This document shows positions 28,365 to 41,433 of a stretch of 64,000 bases of DNA, in pieces. Position 1 is the first letter of the stretch, and every line of letters starts with the position of its first letter. Origin of the DNA: Numida meleagris (Eukaryota > Chordata > Aves > Galliformes > Numididae); the NCBI RefSeq assembly GCF_002078875.1, contig NC_034409.1:18792877-18856876 (forward strand). The letters run 5' to 3'. A program made the translations under genes and the position numbers. The notes beneath the pieces are model-generated. The model worked only from the letters and a program-made list of their open reading frames with translations. It did not search any database and was not told the origin of the DNA.

Positions 28365-29627
28365 GGGGCTGCTCTGAAACTAATGCCTCCTATTTTATTG
28401 TGTTGGATCACAACATCAGAGGTGGATGTTGGTGATATGGCAGTAGAGGTTGAACCTTCCCACCAACATTCTGTTATGTTTTGTTGCTGTGCAACAGATG
28501 GCAGCAGAGGCAGCCTGACTGAACATGGAAGTACATCTGAAGCAAAAGTGCATCATTGAATTCCTCCGTGCAGAAACAGTAATGTACCACAAAAATACTG
28601 CACATATTACTCAAATTTTTGGTCTGTAAACTTATTTCATGTCCACATATGAGATTTTTTGTGTCAAGCTGCATGCCATTCTTAAGAGAAACATTTAACT
28701 GGCCATGAAGTAATATCATGATTATGAAAGTAATAAAGGCCAAACTGTAAATCATTGCACAAGGCAGTGTACCCAACTGTTTTACCTATTTTTTTTTTTA
28801 TGAACTGCTAGTCTTAATGCTTGAAAGATCTTCTCACTCCTCCTTTTTTGTCTGTCATTTTAGCTATAATAACAAGTAATGAAACAGATTCTCTTAGTTA
28901 TATTTTTTAGTATAGCATCTAAAATTGACATTTTAGCTTAGTTTTTGAGATCTGGAAATTCAGGGAGAGAATTATTAGTATGTTGAGAAATCCAAGTGCT
29001 GTGTAGGCCTTAACACTGTTCACAGAATCATGGAATGGGTGCATTAAAAAGAACATGGCCAGCAGGTCAAGGGAGGTGATTTTCCTCCTCTACTCTGCAC
29101 TGGTGAGGCCACATCTGAACTATTGAGTCCAATTCTGGGCTCCTCAGTTCAAGAGGGACAGGAACCTTTAGAAGGAGTCCAGTAGAAGACCACAAAGATG
29201 ATGAGGTACCTGGATCATCTCCCTTGTGAGGAAAGGCTGAGAGACCTGGGACTGTTCAGCATGGACAAGACTGAGAAGGAATCTTACAATGCTTATAAAT
29301 ATCAAAAGGGCAGGCATGTAGTGGATGGAGGCAGGCTTTTTTCAGTGGTGCCCAGCCACTTTGGTGCCCAGGACAAGGGGCAATGGGTGGAACATAGGAA
29401 CATAGGAAATTCCATACAAACATGAGGAAAAAATTATTTGAGGGTGACAGAGCACTGGAACAGGCTGCCCAGAAAGGCTGTGGGGTCACCTTCTCTGGAA
29501 GTACTCAAAACCTGCCTGGATGCTTTCTTGTGTAACCTACTGTAGGGAACCTACTTTAGTAGGGAGATTGGATTCTGTAGTTGCTTCCATGGAAATAAAT
29601 AGGAGGCATTACTTTGAGAGCAGTCTA
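28365..29627 (+). mobile_element. Mariner-type element, Galluhop-like, copy 4, interrupted by a CR1
   Basis: The left end is GGGCTGCTCTGAAACTAATG. The right end, at 29588-29627, is TCCATGGAAATAAATAGGAG followed by GCATTACTTTGAGAGCAG. Both match the other copies, and the left 230 bp align with copy 2 (for example CACCAACATTCTGTTATG). Between them lies about 445 bp I cannot place plus a CR1 (29038-29566). Either the element is a longer family member or it holds a further insertion. Confidence 0.65.
29038..29566 (+). mobile_element. CR1 LINE 3' fragment nested in mariner copy 4
   Basis: GGTGCATTAAAAAGAACATG, GGCCAGCAGGTCAAGGGAGG, GGTGAGGCCACATCTGAACT and CTGGAACAGGCTGCCCAG are the standard CR1 3' phrases in sense order. 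It ends just before the mariner right end. Confidence 0.9.
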
Positions 29628-30280
29628 TGTACATGGGACATATATATTGTACAAACCCAACACTGCTTTTCCATTTACAGTTGACAAAGACTGATCGTAC
29701 ATTATCCTACTGAGTGGGAGAGAGTCAGACAGGCAGTTGTCTTTGCTAGCCTTTCAATTGATATTTGCCAGTTAAAAAAGGACCAAAACTTTCTTCTTGC
29801 CTTCCATTAGTCTGCCATGGATTATTTTCTGCAATTACATTGTATGTATTCCGAAAGAAAGCTCCTAGCATTATTCAGAGCAGCCACCTGTCCTTTGTTC
29901 CTTCTTCAGATCAAAATGGAATTCTCCCCACACTATGACTAGCTTTCTTGTGTCAGTTATAATGTTAATCTATAATATGTCTGCAGATATACTGGTTTTG
30001 CTTTTTTAAAATTTTCTTTCTGATTTTTAGTAGCTAGATTTTAATAGATGCTAGTGTAGTAGCACTGGTGTATCAGATTTTCTTTCTTATTAGAAAGTAC
30101 CTTTGAAGTTGTATTTCCATTGTATTAGATCTTTTTTTTTCCTAGTTTGTTTGATTAGTCTTGACTTTTTAGTCTTCTACGCTTATCCTAGCTACAGCCA
30201 GAATTAGTTCTGTCACTTGAACAGAATTGAGCTTTTCCACTGCCAAGAGTGGAAGCCAAATGAATTTCTGAGATGACAAA

Positions 30281-32133
30281 ATCACAGAATGGTTGAAGGT
30301 AGAATATGCCTGTAGAGGATGTCTAGTCCAACAGCCCTGCTCAAAACAAGATCAGACTATAGTGGGTTCATCAGGGCCTTGATTGCTTGGATTTTGAATA
30401 TGTTCAAGGATGGAGACTCAACAACCTGTTGAAGGAAAACTATGCCAATTGTGTAATTACCCTCATAGTGAAAAAAAAAAGTTTCTTGGGATTAAGGGGA
30501 CTTCTATATTTCTGTTTGTCCTCATTGGCTTTCATCCTGTCACTGGGTACCACTGAGAAGAGCTTGGCTTTATTTTCTTTACCCTGTTTACTTATGCACA
30601 GTGCTAAAATCTACCCCGAAGCTTCTCCAGGCTAAACAGTTCTGGCTCTTAGCTGCTTGTACAACAGGTATTCCTGTCCCTTACTCATCTTCATGGACTG
30701 TTGTTGGTCTTGCTGCAGTTCATCCATGTTTCTTTTCTCCTGGGGAATTAAGCACTGAGTTTTTAGGAAGTGTTACCTCTGACAGTCTGCAGGCAACACT
30801 TCTAATGCAGCCCAAGTGGCTTTTGGCCTTTTTTGCCTCAAAGGAACTCAGCTGGCTCATGGTCAACTTAGTATCCATCAGGACCCTCCGTTTGTTGGAA
30901 AAACTGTTCTCCAGTCTCAGCCTGTTCTGGGTTATTCCTCTTCAGGTGCAGGACTTGACATTTCTTTTTTTTGAACATCAGGATGTTCACATTGGCCTGT
31001 TTCTTCGTTTTGTCAGGATCCCTCTGGAGGGCAGCACAACCAGCTGGTCAATCAGCTAATACTCCTGGTTTTGTATTGTGTGTAAATTTGCCGGGGGTGG
31101 ATCCTGTTCCATCTTCCAGGTCCTTAATGAAGGTATTAAACCATATGGGCCTCAGGATCAACCCCTGGGAAATGCTACCTTTACAGTCCCATGGCTATGT
31201 GTTGTGCCTTTGATCACAACCCTCTAAGCCAGGCAGTTCAGCCATTTTCAGACCACATCATTGTCTGTTTATCTAGCTTAGATTTGAGTTTATCAGTGAA
31301 GATGTCAAGGGACAATGTCAAAGGCCTTGCTTAAAGTCAAGGTAAACAACATCCAGTGCTCTACTCACATCCATCAAGCTTGTTTTGTTGTAGAATACTG
31401 TCAGCTTTTTCAAGCATTGTGTAAATTTGTGCTGACCCGAGATCGGACAACTTCATGTTGCTGATGTATCTGGAAAAGGCTTCCTGGAGTATTTTCTCCA
31501 TCATTTTCTTACAGACTGAAGTGAGGCTGACTGGCCTATAGTTCCTCAGACAATCCTTCTCAAAGATAGTGTAACATTTGCTTTCTACAAGTCTTTAGGA
31601 ACCATTTCCAATTATGACTTTAAAGATCATCAAGAATGGCTTTGCAGTAACATTTGCTAGCCTCCACAGCTCATGTGTGCATCCCATCAGACCCAATGGA
31701 TTAGTGTATGACCAGTTTGTTTAAATGTTTCCTAATCTGATCCTCCTTCCTTATTCCAGACATCGAGACAGACTTGGGAATCTTGAAAACAAATCTTACC
31801 AGTGAAGACTGAAATGAAGAAGTCATTGAGTACCTTGGCCTTTTCTGTGTCCTATCACCCAATACCCAGTTGTTCAGCAATGGGCCATTTTCTATCACCT
31901 TTCATTTTCTGCATACATATTTGCTGCAGATATGCCTGTAAAGCCCTTGTTCTTCAAATTTCTTACCTGGTTCTACTTTCAAGTAGTCTTTGGCTTTCTT
32001 GACCCCATCTCTTCATGCTAAGACAGTATCTCTGCATTCCTCCCGGGTCACCTGCTCCTATTTCCACATCTTATGTGCTTCTATATATGTTTCATCTTTT
32101 CTTGAAGAGATGTTTCATCTTTGCTTGAAGAGA
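30281..32133 (-). mobile_element. CR1 LINE, longest copy, with reverse-transcriptase region remnants
   Basis: About 1.85 kb, antisense. It starts with AATCACAGAATGGTTGAAGG and runs through the 3' UTR into ORF2. Diagnostic antisense phrases follow in order: CTGGCTCATGGTCAACTTAG, CAACCCCTGGGAAATGCT, AAGTCAAGGTAAACAACATC, GAGGCTGACTGGCCTATAG and GTGCATCCCATCAGACCC. The reverse-transcriptase frame is broken, so the copy is dead. Confidence 0.9.
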
Positions 32134-32155
32134 AAAAAAAAAAAAAAAAAAAAAA
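32088..32155 (+). repeat. 23-bp tandem duplication followed by (A)23
   Basis: TGTTTCATCTTTTCTTGAAG AGA (32088-32110) is repeated with one change at 32111-32133 and runs straight into 23 A residues (32133-32155). It marks the right edge of the long CR1. Confidence 0.85.
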
Positions 32156-32159
32156 GGAA

Positions 32160-34139
32160 CTTTAAACTAAATTGCTTCACATTACTTTTTAGGTATCTTC
32201 TAAGACTCCAGTTTGGTCCTGTTATTTTTGCCTGTTGTGCACGCCTGTAAGAAAGAAGTTATTTTAAGTTCTATTTTTTTATGTTGTTTTTTTCTTTAAC
32301 ATTTCTAAATTAAAAAGAAAAAAAAGTACTGAAAGTTTGTGGTGAGATCAGGAGGAAGAACATATACCCAAACCCAAAAAAATAAGGTGGCTTGCATGTA
32401 TTTTTTCTAGAATAAGAAAGACTGCTCAAATGAGGATGTGTGAATAAACAATTTGGTCTTCTAACAGGAGAGACCTCGTGGGTCATCTTATTTTTGCTCA
32501 AGACAAAGCCAAGTGACATTTGAAAACGTATCTAATTACAAAATTGATGAGGCAGTGCCTTTTCAATCATTCCCTGCAATTTTATGTATCAAAACATATT
32601 GTTAAGTACTTGCTTTATTAAAAAAAGCAAAAAAAAATAGTTATTTTTAATGACTAACAAAATAAAAACCATCCTGCATGCAGCTGCGATTATAGCCTCA
32701 TTTGTTTAAGGTAACATGCAAACATAGAAGATGGTCCTCTGCAAGATCTTTGCCTTGCAAAAGGTGGAGGAGGAAGTGTTTCAAAGAACTGAGACTCATC
32801 TATAATATCTAACATAGATAAATTCTCATGTTTTTGAACACTGAAGCAAAGAAGGCTAGAAACTACCATTTAGAAAAGAATAACTGAAATTTTAACATAA
32901 AATGTTTCCTAAAGGAAATGGGAACCATGAACCTTGACAGTAATGAAGCATGTAGTTTCCACTTCAGTTTGTGCTTGGGAAATTCATTCAGGATTCCTTC
33001 TATACAAATGTACTTCCCAGTCTTTGTGATAGAAAGCTTAGCTCTGGCTGTCCAGCTTTGGTAAATTGATCTCACATCACTGTGGAAAGTGAGAAGTCAT
33101 CAAGTGTTCAAAGCCACTCCCAGACTAGTGGCTTAGTATCCACATCAACTGCAATATTTTGGCACTCTTTAATGCTTCAGTCCAGGAGTATTAAGTCTCA
33201 ATTCCATTTATGTATCTATTTTTTGACTATAAATCTAAATGGTTATGTATTTAAAGGAGTACTGTCGTAGATAGATATATACAGATGTGCTTCTTGAGCC
33301 ATATTATGGATTAATAATCACCTTTCTATTGCAGTACATCATAGCTTTCTTTTGTTGTCTTTGTACATTATAATATGTACAGTTCTCAATTTTTCATCAG
33401 CAACTAACATAAATTCTTCCTACCTGATGTCAAAGAAATTCAGTTGCTGTGTGAGCTGGAGAAGGTGGAAAAACTTCCTGTTAGCTCACAAGAGAGACAG
33501 ATGAGTCATTAGGGCACAAGCTGTTCTGTCTTTTAGGACATAATTCTCTTATCAATTCATTACACATTGTTCATACAAAACAAACAGTGTCCCCAGAATA
33601 AGTCTTATTTTATGTTAAAGCTCTTCGCGCAGATGGTGTTTGACAGGCTATCTGACGAGACAGCCATACTAATGGGATGCCAGCTCTGGAATTCCTGTTG
33701 CTTGGGAAAGAGAACTCTGTAACAATCAGAGTTCGATGTTGCTCCGGGCGTTCTCTTTGTAGATGATAAATGCTACTACACAACTGTTTGCCCCATGCGG
33801 AGATGCACAGCTGTGCTACACCAGAAAAGCAGCATATTTCTACAGTGCTATTTCAGTAGATTGTGCTGCACACTTTCGCAACTTCCATGTCAAACCAGCA
33901 GAGGGTACTCTTAAGCTTCCAAGAAGATGTTAAATTGCTTCATGAGGCCAAAACGTCAAACTGGGTACCGAGGGAAGGGGACAGAAATGTCCCCTCTTTA
34001 ATGACAATATATGAGCCTGATCACAGGTAAGTAAAACTGATTAATAGTTCATATACTTAATAAATTTTCTATACCATGGTCTTTCCAAAACCACAATCAA
34101 CTGAGATCTTCTCAATCATATTAAAATAATGTGATCTTA
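32160..34139. other. Intergenic sequence with no recognised gene
   Basis: No splice-bounded conserved frame. Bases 33600-33960 are less AT-rich than their surroundings and include ACCAGCAGAGGGTACTC at 33894-33910, a weak CTCF-like match. Confidence 0.45.
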
Positions 34140-34600
34140 AAAATGGGAAATTTGAGCTTGGAAGGACCTCAGGATGCCTCCGGTCCAATCAGCCATGAGG
34201 TGTGACCAACTGTCTCACCTGCTCTTGAAAAATCTCTAAGGATGGAGGTTACCCAATATTTTTGACAACTGTCTTCATGATCAGAATGTTTTTCTACATC
34301 CTTAGTCTCAACCAGTATTGTTCTAGTTTATGTCTGTTGTTTCTTGCACTGATGCCATACACTGTTGTGAATCCTTGACCTCCTGGCTCTGTTCCTGTTA
34401 ATACAGGCCAGGAGATTGGTGGCCATGTCTGCTGCCAAGACACTGCTGGCTTGTGGTCATCCTGCTGCCCACCAGCACCCTCAGGGCCTTTCCACAGAGA
34501 TTCTTACCAGTTTGCAGTCCCCAGCCTAACTGCAAGGAGTTCTTCCTTACTAAGTGCACGAATGTACAGTAGAGATTTATACATAAATTTACTGCACACA
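34140..34600 (-). mobile_element. Old CR1 LINE fragment
   Basis: Starts GAGCTTGGAAGGACCTCAGG and continues TCTCACCTGCTCTTGAAAAA and AGGATGGAGGTTACCCAATA, a heavily diverged antisense CR1 3' UTR. Boundaries approximate. Confidence 0.65.
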
Positions 34601-37556
34601 ACACTGCAAAATTAGATTACAGCATTTTATCTTTTCTTTTCTTAAAGAAAAATTTTATCTTTATCTTTTCTTTAAAAAAATGTCTTTATCTTGCATAGCT
34701 TACATATGTCTAACGTGATTTGATAGTCAAAAAGATGTAGCATAAATGCACTGTTTGCTACACCTGACAAAATGATACAGACTGCATAATAAGTACAATC
34801 TTCATTTTTAAAAGCTCATAATCTTTCTCTATAAAACATGTATGCATGTCATTACTCACCTGTACAAATTCAGTTTAGTCAAACAAGAGAACAATTTGTT
34901 CTCACTGCTTTTCAGTCTTTCCTTCTGTCTGTCAGTTATGTCACCATGTCACCAGTTGTCTCCAGTTGAATTTTTTCTGCAGACTAGAGGCAGAGCAATG
35001 GGGTAGTCAGAAACACCTGGAAAGGCTTCAGGATTTTTTGCTGCCACATCTGAAGCTTCCAGAGTCATTAGAACACTAACACTTTTTGATCAATTTGCAA
35101 CCTGGTCCCACCTGAAACAGATGTGCTTTAATGGAAGCTGATTACTTAATAAAAACAGAATAGCATTGTTTTATAGACTCTTGACTTGACATTATAGCCA
35201 ATTAAATTCTACATCTTTCCTCTAAAAAATCATATGGAAATATACTGGAACAGTAAATGTATGGGTTGGTGAACGTCGTTGTTTAGTGTACCACTTCTTG
35301 TATTTCATTTTTTATGAGCAGATTGTTAAGGGAAAGAAAGAGATAGCAAGGAGGGAATTAGGTATCGGAATGTGTATAGACCAGACAGTTAACATTCTTA
35401 TTCCTGAAGGAAGGTGAGGCCAGTCCTTTGCACCTCAGAGTTGGTTTAGTTTTCCAACCATCACCACTTTAAATATGCAATGTTAAAATTTTAACTCTTA
35501 TTTGTCACTGCCATGATGACCAAACAGTATGATAAAAATGCTAAACATAACAATTACCAACATTATTTCAGGTTGGCATGAGTGATATGCATTGCTTCAA
35601 ACAAAAATTCCTTGTATATGCATTTCACATATGTATACATGCATATGCCATCTTATCTCACCTGGTTTAGGCACTCTTCAGAAAAAAAGTAAATCCATAT
35701 AAACATGTACATCCATCCTTATTCAGGAATGTGTAAAGCACAAACAGAAATTATTAAATTCCAAACTTATACACAGCTCTTCCAATAAAACCTGTAGTAT
35801 TTAAGCATAAGTTTAACCAATTTGCTGAATCATGGATGTGTGCTTGAGGCTCTGCAAGCAATAAAACCCATCATTTTAAGGCTGTGGATAACCACCAGTG
35901 TGACTAATGCAATTAGAATTTAATAAATGTGTAAGAGGATTCAGCACTGGATCGTAGAGTTCAAGTAGTACATTGCAATACTGAAGAGAGAGAGATCTAC
36001 ATGGTGGTTGAAATGCTTCAGTCTGTAGCAAAGATCAACAACATGGCATAAGTGCCAAGAGTGGGAAAGAGATCACTTGAGCAGTACTCGGTTGTAAAGG
36101 GTAGGAGCTACTGAGGGCTGCCAAGATTTGGTGGCTCCCCTGACTTTTTGACTTCAGAGCTTGGAGGTTTCACATAGAGCTGAAAATGATGGGTTCATCA
36201 TTCTTTCCACAGCCATACTTCCTAGCTCCCACAGAGCTTCTTCCAGTGCACTTATCTTCTTGTTAGTGAAAAAAATATTCTGGCACAATGCACTTGAAAA
36301 GGTGCTGACCCCTGGTCTACATCTCACACTTCCATGGGAAACATCCATGGCTGTTGAATTTAGCAATATCAGAGCATGTGTTCCAAATCCTGTGAACTTA
36401 TGTGTCTGTTAACAGCAATTTAAAAACCTGCCAGTTTTCACAGTATTCAATAAACAAGAAAATGTAGTACTTCTGAACAGTTTTCTATATGAAAATAGTA
36501 TAATATTTACCAGGGAAGCCATCACCAGCTGCAGTACAAATCCCTGTTGGCTTGCATTCTTTATTGTAATAATGTTTGAGCTTCCCATAATATGAAGTAA
36601 GAACACAGCGTTTTCATGAGTAAGAATCACAGTACTGGAAAGAAGCAACTACATGAGTTAATGTTCTCTGAATAGCAGTTGAATAAACTTCAATGGGAAA
36701 TCTGTTTATTTCAGAACTTTAAAATGGTTCCAAGAAATATTCATGCTGTGACAAAATTTCACTATTCTCTGGGATAGAAGAGGGATTTTATCATGGGATC
36801 ATGGCATTCTGAGTCTGTCAGTAAAGGAATAGAAACACTATCCTTTTTATCCAAAGTCCTTTTGTTTACAAATAAAAATAAAAAGAAAAAAAATATTAGT
36901 TCTGCAGACTAAGCTTGGCAGTTGTACTTAAGGTCTCTAGAAAGTCTTAAAAACCTTACAATTCCTAGTAGCAGAATGAAGGAGGAGGTGATTGGGATTC
37001 ATAAAAATAAGCAGTTTTGTAAAGTGTTGAGCCTTGCAATCTTCTAATGCTATTGTCCTCTAAATACACAGTAAATGTAGGACTTTTACCAAAGCATCCA
37101 AACTTCAGGTAAATTACACTCCAACATTATTATTTTTAAACCAGTAGGAGGACAATAGGAAAAGGTAGATGTGATAATATGTAGAGCACACCATAGAATC
37201 TTACGAAAACTAGAAAAATTCTAAATTTACATGGAAGACAATGTCAGTGAAATGGAATGAGCATACCCTTGCCACAGAAATTGTTTCAATGGCACGCTAA
37301 CATTTTGCTTTGGTTCTTCTGCCAGAGGATCTCTGGAACATATCTCCAAAGCTTTTTTTGTTTGTGCCTATTTAACAGTCAGCAAGGTCACATGACTAAT
37401 GAATTAAGATGGTGCAATGGTAGCACACCAAGGCATAAGTCAGCTGCATTCTGCAAGAAAACAAAGATGGCTGTGAATTTTTCCAGGCTCTCCCTTGAGG
37501 TACCTACTTGGAAGTGCAGGATGTTCAGATAGTATGCCCACAGACAAATTATCATA
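34601..37556. other. Intergenic sequence with no recognised gene
   Basis: AT-rich. A pyrimidine-rich stretch at 34623-34700 repeats TTTATCTTTTCTTT-like units. No conserved coding frame seen. Confidence 0.45.
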
Positions 37557-37670
37557 AAATCATAGAATGGCTTGGGTTGGAAAGGATCTTAAAGCCACAC
37601 CAGTTCTAACCCCTTGCCATGGACAAGTTGTCACCCACCAGATCAGGCTTCCCAGGGCCTGGGGTCTCTG
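37557..37670 (-). mobile_element. CR1 LINE 3' terminal fragment
   Basis: AAATCATAGAATGGCTTGGG followed by TTGGAAAGGATCTTAAAG and CCTTGCCATGGACAAGTTG is the antisense 3' end of CR1. Only about 110 bp remain. Confidence 0.88.
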
Positions 37671-40600
37671 AGTAAAAAAATCCTTGGGAAAGGACAGTCT
37701 TGCGAAGTGCTATCAGAGAGGAGATTTCAATGTCCAGTATTGCTGTAAATTACACTTGTGATTCTGGGATCATTTATTTCATTACTATGTGCTTTATTCT
37801 TGGGGCAGTCTTATACTTGATAGGCTCAGTAGCCTGGCAGGCCTGGGGAGTGCTATCCTCATGTGAGGGAGGAAGGTATCTCTGTTAACATATATGGAAT
37901 ATACAGTGCCTTCCATTGAAATTGGAAGCCAGACATCAAAATGGAAAGCTTTAACCTTGACCTCATATGATGACAAAACTAAGATGGCATAATGGCCACC
38001 CATAGCCAGTGTTGTTCGGCATCCTCATAGTTTCCTGACTTTCTGTGGAGAAACTGAAAGGCCAGTGGAAACCTGGGCCTTAGACAAACACAGGGGTATC
38101 TGGTGCAAACCAAACACCTCTAGACAAGGCAGGGATCAATACATGTTTGTGCCTTGTAGTGGTTCTGTGGAATTCATGTCACCGTCAAAGTGCAAGAAAC
38201 ACTCAATGCTTCGAGAATTGGTTTTTGTTCTACAGAAGAGAAACTCAGTGCTTCGAGATGATGAAATAACTACAGGCTTTGAACTGTATTTCACAGCAAT
38301 TCAAACAAAACTGAGGATTAATGTAGATTTTGTGAGAACAAGCTGTTGCAATTTTTGGCAAAAACTCAATCAGAATTAGAAGCATGGAGAAGAAGGTGCT
38401 TTTGATTACATGAGGTTTGGTTGTGTGTTAAGAACTGGAATGGTCTCATTTAAGGAATCTGCACTTCTCTGTGTTCCCACAGCAGTAATTAAATAGATGT
38501 ACAGCAAAAATGACAAAATGTGACATGACAATTGCATACTGTCCCCGATCCTTTTCAAAACGGAGAGTTCTGATTCTGCCAACCCTCCCCCCAACCCCAT
38601 TTTTTTTCCTTATAAAGGACCAGTTCTAACAAAAAAGCTTGTTAGAAGATGGCATTAGCAGCAGGACAAATTGTTCTTTCTTCTTATCAAAACCAACTTT
38701 CCCTTAAGAGGAAATGTGTCAAGAAATGCTAAACTTCATGAAACTTCCTTAGCCGCTCATACTTTCATAGCAAGTGATGGATGTCTTGGTGACAAATGAT
38801 GAATGATTTTGTTGAATACTTGTTTCTGCTAGCAGGAGTCTGAGCATATCAGAACAAGGTTCTTAGATACAATTATTCATGTTTAAAGTGAAAAATGATT
38901 TTGAGAATCTGCTGTAGTGGAAGTTACTGAAACTGGACAAAAGCAGTTCTTACTATTTTCCAGCTGCAAATGCATGTTGAGCTATTTTACTTGGATGACC
39001 CTCTCCAGCTTCAAAGTAAGCACAAACATTTAACTAATTTGTAAAGTCAAGCATGCACAGAGGCAGGAGAGAAGCTCAAGAATGCTTTCCAGCTCCAAAT
39101 TGACTTTCAAAATGACTGCTGGTAGTGATTAAGCAATGCTGGAGCTCATTTTTCTGACTAACTCTTCAGCTTTCCCTACCCCTCCCGTCCCCACCTGCTG
39201 CATTCCTCCCCACTCTATCCTTGCTTTTATCTCAGCCTCTCTCCTTCCTCTCAGACCACAGCTGTCCTCTACTTGCTGCTTACATTTTTTCCATTCCTGG
39301 TCTCATCTTACCTCACTTCTGTCGGCATCTAAAGAGATATATCAGCTGCTTTTCTCCAGTAAAACCCTTGATGATTCCCAGGGATTCAATACTGCAGCAG
39401 GGATGGGACTAATCAGCACATAACTTGCCTGAATTGTGCAGCCACTCCTGTCATGTTAAGATAGAACTGTAATGTCTGACCGTCCTTTGATCAGAGGGAG
39501 TTTTGCCCAGAGCTTCTAACATGTCTGAGACCACAGAACATCAAAAATGAATGTGAAAAAAAAACAGTAGAGTTTCTGCCAATGTTTTGAAGAGAATACT
39601 CAGTCACTGGGGATTGCTCTGTGTTGGAGTGGCTTTCAGAAGTGAAAAAATAAAAAAAAATAAAAAGAAAGGAGAGAAGAAAAGCAGATTTTATCTGAAT
39701 ACTCTATTTAGAGCATTACAAAATGATTGTGACTGTTTTATTTAGTCTGATTGTCTCACAAAAATCTCAAGCTCTAAAGAAATGCAAGAAACAAAGGAAC
39801 AGACATTAGCTATGAAATGACGAAAGGTTTTACTTGCTCGCATGTAAGAAAAATCCTAATATCTTTATATACCAAACTTTCACAGGGGAGTCCTTGCAAA
39901 TGAGAAGGACCAAATGTTAACGATGCCAGGAATTTGGATAATGCTGGTAAATGCATCTCAGGACCTGCAGGTGCCAAATGCCTTTGAGAAGCGCTCTTCT
40001 CCCAAAGGGCAGGGCTGGGGGAGCTGGAGATCCCTTGGTATGGAGGTAGTCTGCAGGCGGTGCCTCACAGAGGTATGACGAGCTGTTTATTATGACTGCA
40101 GACTCTCCATGAGGGCTCACTGGCAATGAGGAGGGTTGGCAGTGTGTTTATGTCTTAACCAAAGTCTGATAGTCTGTTACGTAAAATTGCAAATAAAAAT
40201 ATTTATGAAACTCTTCTCCAAGTAAAACATAGATAATCATTTTGAACACAATGACTATTACACATCAATGAATAAAATGTTGCTATCTTGATGATGAATT
40301 GCTTATTTTGGATGTGTCGGTGGCTTAATATGAAACCCAACTGTTATATCCTGATGAAGCTGAGAAAACAGAGTAAGTAGTGCTTAGCAAACAAAATCAG
40401 CCCCTCCCTTTTTAGAAATGTATTGTCTTTTGCCTTGCAGGGAAGCTTAATTTGGCCTGAATTAGCAGAAATGTCATTGTAATGGGTATATAGTGATGGA
40501 AATCAAGCCTGGCTGTGCAGTGCTGCAGACTTCAGAATCAGCATTATTTTTCCAGGTAGATCTGCATTGCAGTCTCATCAAGGAAAAGAACAGAAAAATA

Positions 40601-41032
40601 TGTCTTTTTTATTGGCAGCCAGAACACTCGCAGTCAACAGTCATATATTTTATAAACTGTATTTTTTCAAATTGGTAAGAAGTTATGCCCGTGGAAGTGT
40701 CATGGGACAGAACTATGATAATTAATCCTAAATCCTATCAGCTGGATAGCAGCTTAAGTGCTACTGTAAGTTACCATTAAATAGAATGCTGTTTTGCTGA
40801 GGGTGAGGCTTACCATGCAAGGAGTATATTTTCAATGTAAGATTTTACTGTTGTGCTGTTTAAGTACGTCTATCAATTCAGTAAATTATATTTCCCACAT
40901 AATTATCCATTATCATTCATGAAACAATTTGCTATTCAGTTGTGTAATTCAGTTGATAATAATTGTCCATAAAATTCTGTTTTTTGTACTAATTTTAGAA
41001 TTTCTTCAAAATTGATGAAATATTTAATTACA
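37671..41032. other. Intergenic sequence with one unexplained open frame
   Basis: The only frame with some protein-like composition is 38065-38379 on the plus strand (104 codons). It contains the same AATGCTTCGAGA/AGTGCTTCGAGA phrase twice, 45 bp apart. I do not recognise it and see no splice or promoter support. The rest shows nothing assignable. Confidence 0.4.
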
Positions 41033-41087
41033 TCAGATGGTTTGTGGTAAGTCAGATGGTTTAGCTAAGTTAGATGGTTTACCTAAG
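41033..41087 (+). repeat. Three tandem copies of an 18-19 bp unit
   Basis: TCAGATGGTTTGTGGTAAG, TCAGATGGTTTAGCTAAG and TTAGATGGTTTACCTAAG follow one another directly (41033-41051, 41052-41069, 41070-41087). Confidence 0.85.
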
Positions 41088-41175
41088 TCAGGCACTGTTT
41101 ACAACCAGACCTGGATGCCACAATTAAATTATTTTATATTTGTGATAACACCTGCTTACTATCGTCCAAATCGTC

Positions 41176-41202
41176 AAAAAAAAAAAAAAAAAAAAAAAAA
41201 AA
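41176..41202 (+). repeat. Poly(A) tract, 27 A
   Basis: Uninterrupted run of 27 A. No retroposed gene is recognisable immediately upstream. Confidence 0.95.
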
Positions 41203-41336
41203 TTTATGTTTCCATCTTTGTAAAAATAAAAGCCATCGTGACCAATAGTGGCAGATTTTAGGACTGCTGAAGGAATTCTTTGATCCTCCATCAAACCTCT
41301 CAATTTTTTTCTCTCAGCTATTCATGTCATATATTT

Positions 41337-41433
41337 TATTCTATAAACTTTTCTATAATACTTAGTTCATTCTATAGTTTATTCTACTATTCTTATAGCT
41401 TATTCTATAAACTAATTCTGTAATACTTAGAGT
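41337..41433 (+). repeat. Degenerate AT-rich tandem repeat
   Basis: The phrase ATTCTATAAACT...TAATACTTAG occurs at about 41337-41367 and again at about 41402-41431, with TTATTCTA variants between. Confidence 0.7.

Noticed and set aside
30601..31213. Plus-strand frames of 152 and 80 codons
   Set aside because: They are antisense readings of the CR1 ORF2 in the element at 30281-32133.
33600..33960. Possible exon or enhancer in a less AT-rich block
   Set aside because: No open splice-bounded frame; a regulatory role cannot be argued without conservation data.
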